From positions 248,001 to 312,000 of the forward strand of contig DAOQVR010000002.1 of assembly GCA_035341665.1 (NCBI GenBank): a stretch of DNA of 64,000 nucleotides, given 5' to 3'. The position numbers and the translations under genes were made by a program. Of the stretch, positions 59,170 to 64,000 are shown in pieces. The notes beneath the pieces were generated by a model. The model was not told where the DNA came from and did not search any database. It saw nothing but the letters and a program-made list of their open reading frames with translations. Position 1 is the first letter of the stretch; each line of letters starts with the position of its first letter. This DNA is from DAOQVR01 sp035341665. GTDB taxonomy: Bacteria > Chloroflexota > Anaerolineae > JAAYZQ01.

Positions 59170-62100
59170 TCACAGCCCAAGGCCCTGCCGGCGCGCGGCA
59201 GCATCCTCGATCAGCGCCAGGATCTTGTCGTGCTCGAACCGGTCGGCCCAGGCCGCCAGCAGGCCGGCCAGGGCGGCGTCGTGGGAGCGGATGCCGGAGA
59301 TCGACTCCTGGATGGAATCGACCGCCCCCAGGCGCGCCGCGTGCCGCAGGTCGCCCACGACCGAGGGTGGCAGCGCCGCCACCCGCCGGACCGCGTCCGC
59401 GGCGGAAAGCTCCTGCTCGGACGGGCGTGGCTCCCGGTCCACCGCCCGTCGCTCTTCCTCCGCAACCTGCTCGTACAGGAACCGTACGCCCAAGTGCCTC
59501 TCGAGGGCCTCGATCAGGTCCTGGTCGCGGAAAGGCTTGCGGATATAGTCGTCGCACCCCTCGGAGAGGATCACCTTGCGGTCCTCTTCCAGCGCGCTGG
59601 CGGTGAGCGCAATGATCGCCGTCGCGTGACCCTGGAGGGTCGCCTTGATGCGCCGCGTGGCCTCATATCCGTCCATGACCGGCATGCGCATGTCCATCCA
59701 GATCAGGTGAGGCGCCCACGCCTGCCAGATGTCGATCGCTTCCTGGCCGTTGGCCGCCTCGCGCAGATCAAAGCCGAGGGGACCGAGCAGGCGCACCAGC
59801 AGCTGCCGGTTCACTTCCTTGTCGTCCACCACAAGCAGCCGGTAGGCCGGCTGGCCCGGCTCCAGCCCAATCGCGCGGCGCTGAGACGGCGCGCCCGGCA
59901 GGGCCGCCTCGTCGACGGCCCGGACGGGGACCTCCAGCGTGAAGAGACTGCCGCGGCCGGGTGTGCTCGACAGCGAGAGGGTACCCCCCATCAGCTCGGC
60001 ATACTGGCGGCTGATGGAGAGGCCCAGCCCGGTGCCCTCCGCCGCCCGCCGTCCCGACTGCGACTGGACAAAGGGCTCAAAGACGGCCGCCTGCTCCTCG
60101 GGGGCAATGCCCGGGCCGGTGTCCTCCACCTCCACGTGCAGCAGCGAGACGGGCTCCCCGGAGCCTTCCCCTGCCGTCCGGATCGCGGCGCGCAGAAATA
60201 TGTCTCCCGTCTGGGTGAACTTGACGGCGTTGCCGAGCAGGTTCAAGAGGACCTGGCGCAGCTTGCCCTCGTCGGCTCCGACCACCTGCGGCACCCCCGG
60301 GTCGACCTCGCTCTCGAGCGCCAGCCCCTTGGCCTCGGCCCGCAGCCGGAACATGTCCTCCATGTCCTCCAGCAGGCGGCGCAGGTCAAAGGCATGCTCG
60401 TTCAGCGTGATGCGGCCTGCCTCTATCTTGGACATCTCGAGGACGTCGTTGATCAGGCCGAGCAGGTGCTCGCCGCTGCGGCTGATGATAGCCAGGTCTT
60501 GGCGCTGAGACTCGGTGAGGGTTCCCCGCTCCGGCGACGGCGCATGGTCGCGGGCCGGCAGGGAGGAACCGAGCATCAGCCGGCTAAAGCCCAGGATGGC
60601 GTTGAGCGGAGTGCGCAGCTCGTGGCTGATGTTGGCCAGGAAGACAGACTTGGCGCGGTTGGCGGCCTGGGCCTGGTCACGCGAGCGGCGCAGCTCGCCC
60701 ATCGCATCGCTCAACTCCTGGGTGCGGGCGGCGACGAGCGTCTCGAGGCGCCTCTTCTCGGCTTGGATCATGCGCAGGCGGAGCAGGAAGCCGCCTGCCA
60801 CGAGGCCGGCTGCCAGGGCGATCGCCAGCCCGCGGAACCACCAGGTCTGCCAGAAGGGCGGCGGGATCACCAGCCGGATCGAGGTGCCGGCCTCATTCCA
60901 CACCCCATCGCCGTTGGAGCCCCGCACCCAGAAGGTATAGGTGCCGGGCTTGACGCCGGTGTATTGCGCAAAGTGGCGGGTGCCGACGTCGTTCCACCCC
61001 TCGTCCAGGCCCTCCATCCGGTAGGAGTAGCGGTTGCGCTCGGGCGCAGCCATGTCGAGGGCCGCGAACTCGAAGCCGAAAAAGTTCTGCCGGTGGTTGA
61101 GGCGGATCTCACGGGTGGCGGGGACGGCCCACGCGAGCGGCGTGCCGGCCCCCGGCAAGACGGGGTTGTTGAAGAGCGAGAAGCCTGTCACCACGACAGG
61201 CGGGACGTAGCGGTTCTGGACGATGTCGGCGGGAAGGAAGGCGTTGTAGCCGTTGATGCCGCCGAAGTAGAGCAGGCCGGTCGAGTCGCGGTAGCAGGCA
61301 GCCTGGTTGAACTCGTTGCTCTGGAGTCCGTCCGCCGACGTGTAGTTGGTAAAGGTGCCGGACTGGGTGTCCAGGTCGGACAGGCCACGATTGGTGCTGA
61401 TCCAGAGGTGGCCCCGGTCGTCCTCCAGCAGGCAATAGACCGTGTCGTTGGGGAGCCCTTCCTTCTGGCGGTAGTGGAGGAACGAGCCGGTGACCGGATC
61501 CATCCGGTCCAGGCCCGCGGCGGTCCCCACCCAGAGCATCCCCTTAGAGTCCTCCAGGACCACCAGCACGAGGTCGGAAGCCAGGCTGGCGGGGTCTGCC
61601 GGGTTGTGCCGGTAGCGCACAAAGCTCTGCGTGGCGGGATCGAACAGGTTGAGACCGCCGGCAAAGGTCCCCACCCAAATACGGCCGCGGCTGTCGAGGT
61701 GGAGGCTCGTGAGGTTGCTGTCGCTCAGGCTGGCCGGATCGGACGGGTCGTTGGCGAGGTACTCGAAGGAATCGGAAGCCGAGTCATAGCGGCCCAGGCC
61801 GCCGGTGGCCGCAACCCAGAGGGAGCCCGACGAGTCCTCGAGGAAGGAAAAGACGTTGGGGGGCGATGGGTAGCGGGCGACCTTGCCCGTCTGCCGGTCG
61901 AGCAGGTTCAGCCCGCCGCCGAAGGTGCCCACCCAGAAGCGACCCTGGGCATCTTCGTAGACGCTCATGACGAAATCGCTGCCGAGGCTCTCCGGGTCGC
62001 TGGGGTCGTAGCGATAGTGGGTGAAGGCGCCGGTCGCCCGGTCCAGGCGGTTCAGGCCGCCAGATACCGTCCCAATCCAGAGGTCCCCCTGGCGATCCTC

Positions 62101-63366
62101 GTAAAAGCTCCAGACAGAGTTGTCGCTCAGGCCGGCCGGGTCGCCGGGAACCGAGCGGGTGACGGGGAACTTTTCCGTTGTCCAGCTGTAGCGCGAGACA
62201 CCGCCGCCAAACGTGCCGAACCAGAGCACACCCCCCCTGTCCTCGTAGATGGAGATGACACCCAAGCTCCCCAGCGAGGTGGGGTCGCCGGCGACCGGGG
62301 CATAGTGGACAAAGGCGGGCGGGTCACAGCCGGGGCAGGGCAGGCGGTTGAGGCTGCCGGCGCTTGAGCCGGCCCACAGCGTGCCACTTCGGTCGACATA
62401 GACGACGAGGAGCAGGTTGTCGCCCAGGCTGCCGGGGTCAGAGGGATCCGAGGCATAGCGGGTGCAGCGGCCGGTGGTCGGGTCGAAGGCAGCCAGGCCG
62501 CCCGACGTGGCGAGCCAGAGCGTGCCGTCCGGGCCTTCCGCGATCGACGCGACGCTGTTGTCGGGGAGGCTCAAGGGGTCCTGCTGGTCATTCAGGTAGC
62601 GCGTGAAACGGCCGGTGGCGCGGTCGAGCCGGTTGAGCCCACCGCCGGTCGTCCCGACCCACAGCGTGCCGCTCGAGTCCTCAAAGAGCGCGGTGATCGC
62701 GCCGCTGCTGAGGCCGGACGGGTCGTCCGGGTTGGGCAGGTAGCGCGTCCACACCCCACCCTCGAGGCGGTTGATGCCTTGGGAGACGGTGCCGGCCCAG
62801 AGTGCACCGGCACTATCGACCAAGACGTCGCCGACTGCGTCGCTGCTGGGCGTGTTGGGGTCCAGCGGGTCGTGGAAGAGGGCCTCGAACCGCTCGGTGG
62901 CGGGGTCGTAGCGGTTCAGGCCCCCGGCGGTGCCGACCCACAGCGAGCCGTCCGCATCCTCCGCAAGGGAGTACACATAGTTGTTGCTGAGGCTCGCCGG
63001 GTCTCCCGGATCGTTCTTGAAGATGCGGAAGGTGTAGCCGTCGTAGCGGTTGAGGCCGTCCTGCGTGCCCAGCCAGAGAAACCCCTGGCTGTCCTGCCAG
63101 ATGGCCTGGACGACGCTCTGGGACAGCCCTTGGTCGAGCGAGAGGTTGGTGAAGCGAACGTCGTTGTCGTGGCGCGGCCGCGCCGCCGCGGTCGGCGGCC
63201 GAGCCGGCTCCGGCCGGTCGACGGCCGCGGGCGTGGCCTGGGGCAGCGGCGTAGGGGTGGACGCACAGGTGGAAAGGAACACGGTGAGCGCGAGGAGAAG
63301 CGGCAGGCCGACGATCGAAACCGCCGCTCGCCAAGGGACAAACCGGCTTCGCTTCCGGTACTCCAT
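59170..63366 (-). CDS. Beta-propeller (Reg_prop/Y_Y_Y) hybrid sensor histidine kinase
   Basis: The protein has 1398 residues. The N-terminus is a hydrophobic segment with a lipobox-like FLSTCAS. The outer region holds two propellers of Reg_prop blades, recognised by repeated LWVGT-GGLNR and DPSDP motifs (about 70-690), then a Y_Y_Y domain with YRMEGLDEGWNDVG. A membrane helix near 820 leads to HisKA (FLANISHELRTPLNAIL), the ATPase (NLLGNAVKFT, DTGPGI, GTGLGLSIS), a receiver (MDMRMPVMDGYEA) and a C-terminal helical tail. Unlike Bacteroidetes HTCS proteins it has no HTH. ATG 63366 follows ACAGGAGGCAGA. Confidence 0.94.
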   Translation of the reverse strand: MEYRKRSRFVPWRAAVSIVGLPLLLALTVFLSTCASTPTPLPQATPAAVDRPEPARPPTAAARPRHDNDVRFTNLSLDQGLSQSVVQAIWQDSQGFLWLGTQDGLNRYDGYTFRIFKNDPGDPASLSNNYVYSLAEDADGSLWVGTAGGLNRYDPATERFEALFHDPLDPNTPSSDAVGDVLVDSAGALWAGTVSQGINRLEGGVWTRYLPNPDDPSGLSSGAITALFEDSSGTLWVGTTGGGLNRLDRATGRFTRYLNDQQDPLSLPDNSVASIAEGPDGTLWLATSGGLAAFDPTTGRCTRYASDPSDPGSLGDNLLLVVYVDRSGTLWAGSSAGSLNRLPCPGCDPPAFVHYAPVAGDPTSLGSLGVISIYEDRGGVLWFGTFGGGVSRYSWTTEKFPVTRSVPGDPAGLSDNSVWSFYEDRQGDLWIGTVSGGLNRLDRATGAFTHYRYDPSDPESLGSDFVMSVYEDAQGRFWVGTFGGGLNLLDRQTGKVARYPSPPNVFSFLEDSSGSLWVAATGGLGRYDSASDSFEYLANDPSDPASLSDSNLTSLHLDSRGRIWVGTFAGGLNLFDPATQSFVRYRHNPADPASLASDLVLVVLEDSKGMLWVGTAAGLDRMDPVTGSFLHYRQKEGLPNDTVYCLLEDDRGHLWISTNRGLSDLDTQSGTFTNYTSADGLQSNEFNQAACYRDSTGLLYFGGINGYNAFLPADIVQNRYVPPVVVTGFSLFNNPVLPGAGTPLAWAVPATREIRLNHRQNFFGFEFAALDMAAPERNRYSYRMEGLDEGWNDVGTRHFAQYTGVKPGTYTFWVRGSNGDGVWNEAGTSIRLVIPPPFWQTWWFRGLAIALAAGLVAGGFLLRLRMIQAEKRRLETLVAARTQELSDAMGELRRSRDQAQAANRAKSVFLANISHELRTPLNAILGFSRLMLGSSLPARDHAPSPERGTLTESQRQDLAIISRSGEHLLGLINDVLEMSKIEAGRITLNEHAFDLRRLLEDMEDMFRLRAEAKGLALESEVDPGVPQVVGADEGKLRQVLLNLLGNAVKFTQTGDIFLRAAIRTAGEGSGEPVSLLHVEVEDTGPGIAPEEQAAVFEPFVQSQSGRRAAEGTGLGLSISRQYAELMGGTLSLSSTPGRGSLFTLEVPVRAVDEAALPGAPSQRRAIGLEPGQPAYRLLVVDDKEVNRQLLVRLLGPLGFDLREAANGQEAIDIWQAWAPHLIWMDMRMPVMDGYEATRRIKATLQGHATAIIALTASALEEDRKVILSEGCDDYIRKPFRDQDLIEALERHLGVRFLYEQVAEEERRAVDREPRPSEQELSAADAVRRVAALPPSVVGDLRHAARLGAVDSIQESISGIRSHDAALAGLLAAWADRFEHDKILALIEDAAARRQGLGL

Positions 63367-63436
63367 TCTGCCTCCTGTGTCGGCCGGCGAAGGCCCCTTG
63401 CTCCACAACCCGCGGAGGTGGGGTCTCTACCCCCGC

Positions 63437-63465
63437 ACTATATCACGCAACGGGCCTGCGGCCAA
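63437..63465 (-). promoter_or_regulatory. Promoter of the hybrid kinase operon
   Basis: TTGGCC (63460-63465), 17 bp, TATAGT (63437-63442) read leftwards, about 70 bp before ATG 63366. Confidence 0.5.
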
Positions 63466-63902
63466 ATGCGGGCCATGGACCACGGGCATGGACGAGAAGG
63501 GGCGCAGCGCAGGTCTCTGGCACAGTGGCACACTACCCCCTCGCCCTCCCCCTCTTTCGGACCCGCCGTCCACTCCCAAACCCAAGAATAGGTTCTATAA
63601 GGCTCCCAATGTCATCGTCCATCGTCGATCGTCCACGGTCAATCGCCCATCATCCGCCACCCTGAGATAATCGTTTCCCGGAAAACGGGGCATTTGGGAT
63701 AGTACCCTGAAAAAGATGGCACAGTGGCACAGTTCGGTGCGCGCCGTCAGTGGTCTGAGCCTTGCGCCCCCGCCGCCGCACCCCACCGGCACCCGCCAGG
63801 GGCCGCGCCGCGCTGCCGGCGACCCCCCGGCACGACCTTGTGACCGGTCCTGCCTCCTGCCTGGCGACTTGGACGTGGCCCTGCGCCGCGGGCGCGTGGC
63901 TC

Positions 63903-63931
63903 TTGTCTATCGGCAGCGGCTGTGCTATCAT
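63903..63931 (+). promoter_or_regulatory. Promoter of the gene at the right edge
   Basis: TTGTCT (63903-63908), 17 bp, TATCAT (63926-63931) on the plus strand. Confidence 0.5.
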
Positions 63932-63995
63932 CCCCCCTGCGCTTGCGCACCCATCTCAACAGCGGGCCGCAGAAGGCCCACACAGGAGGTTTGCC

Positions 63996-64000
63996 ATGAA
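63996..64000 (+). CDS. Start of a gene cut by the window edge
   Basis: ATGAA follows a good AGGAGG site six bases upstream and a promoter about 65 bp away. Only the first codon and two bases are visible, so no product can be named. Confidence 0.6.

Larger units (their letters stand above)
63367..63995. other. Divergent intergenic region with two promoters and simple repeats
   Basis: The 629 bp hold the kinase promoter, a plus-strand promoter for the last gene, and two copies of GGCACAGTGGCACA (about 63520 and 63719). A degenerate 7 bp tandem repeat of the CGTCCAT/CGTCGAT type lies at about 63615-63650, and GCGGGCCATGGACCACGGGC at 63468-63487 nearly repeats 3939-3958. No gene is called. Confidence 0.5.

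Noticed and set aside
55830..59606. A 1258-codon plus-strand open frame
   Set aside because: It is exactly antisense to the DUF4432, FG-GAP and phosphatase genes, all of which have clear motifs and ribosome sites. High GC makes such mirror frames common.
59050..62367. A 1105-codon plus-strand open frame
   Set aside because: It is the complement of the hybrid kinase; its low-complexity Gly/Ala/Arg/His-rich product matches no fold and follows the codon pattern of the minus gene.
63615..63650. Short CGTCCAT-type repeats, possible CRISPR
   Set aside because: The units are about 7 bp, without spacers of constant length, and no cas genes are present.
1..64000. tRNA, rRNA or tmRNA genes
   Set aside because: I looked for conserved tRNA arm patterns and rRNA motifs in the gaps and found none; the gaps are short and mostly explained by promoters and hairpins.

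Overview
The window looks like a fragment of a GC-rich, probably anaerobic member of the Chloroflexota (Anaerolineae-like). I infer this from the gene content; there is no rRNA or other phylogenetic marker here. The signs are a MalT-type LuxR regulator, an 89-residue 'WSDWFDG' protein, a secreted protein ending in an IYLPL-type tail, LCP, GerMN and GIN-domain proteins, a beta-propeller hybrid histidine kinase, a tungsten-type aldehyde ferredoxin oxidoreductase, and CCG-domain Fe-S redox proteins. Nearly all protein genes have a clear Shine-Dalgarno site, and many promoters can be read as -35/-10 pairs with a 16-18 bp spacer. I saw no tRNA, rRNA, CRISPR array, transposase or phage gene.

Layout. 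1-4 kb (minus strand): an HtrA-type protease cut by the window edge, a histidine kinase and an LCP wall-assembly protein. 4-12 kb (minus): three GNAT acetyltransferases, a GIN-domain protein, a cysteine-motif protein of unknown function, a small conserved protein with a membrane partner, and a 957-residue MalT-like regulator. The GIN gene and the 89-residue gene share an almost identical promoter element. 11.9-14.3 kb: a GH35 beta-galactosidase and a dodecin.

14.9-33.2 kb: a long minus-strand sugar or sugar-acid catabolic operon. It has a GPH symporter, a KbaZ/GatZ-like protein, a PfkB kinase, a LacI repressor, a zinc dehydrogenase, a CCG Fe-S subunit with an FAD oxidase subunit, a Gfo/Idh dehydrogenase, an FGGY kinase, an ABC importer without its ATPase, a UroD-like methyltransferase, a phytoene-desaturase-like flavoprotein and a TIM-barrel isomerase. 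Two directly repeated ~210-230 bp segments flank it. Each carries the last codons of an aldehyde ferredoxin oxidoreductase gene, a hairpin and a promoter; the right copy belongs to the intact gene at 33.4-35.2 kb. That gene has a structured leader that looks like a molybdenum/tungsten-cofactor riboswitch with a terminator.

35.5-49 kb: a rhomboid protease, small membrane proteins, two methyltransferases, a secreted protein with about 35 decapeptide repeats and its small secreted neighbour, a flavoprotein, a GerMN lipoprotein, a secreted FnIII-like protein with recently duplicated repeats, a thioesterase and an M6-like metalloprotease. 49-54 kb (plus): a coiled-coil/HhH membrane protein, then a three-gene ABC-2 exporter. 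54-63.4 kb (minus): a hybrid kinase, a REC-PP2C phosphatase, an FG-GAP secreted protein, a DUF4432 sugar-epimerase-like protein and a LysR regulator, in one probable operon. A plus-strand gene begins at the right edge.
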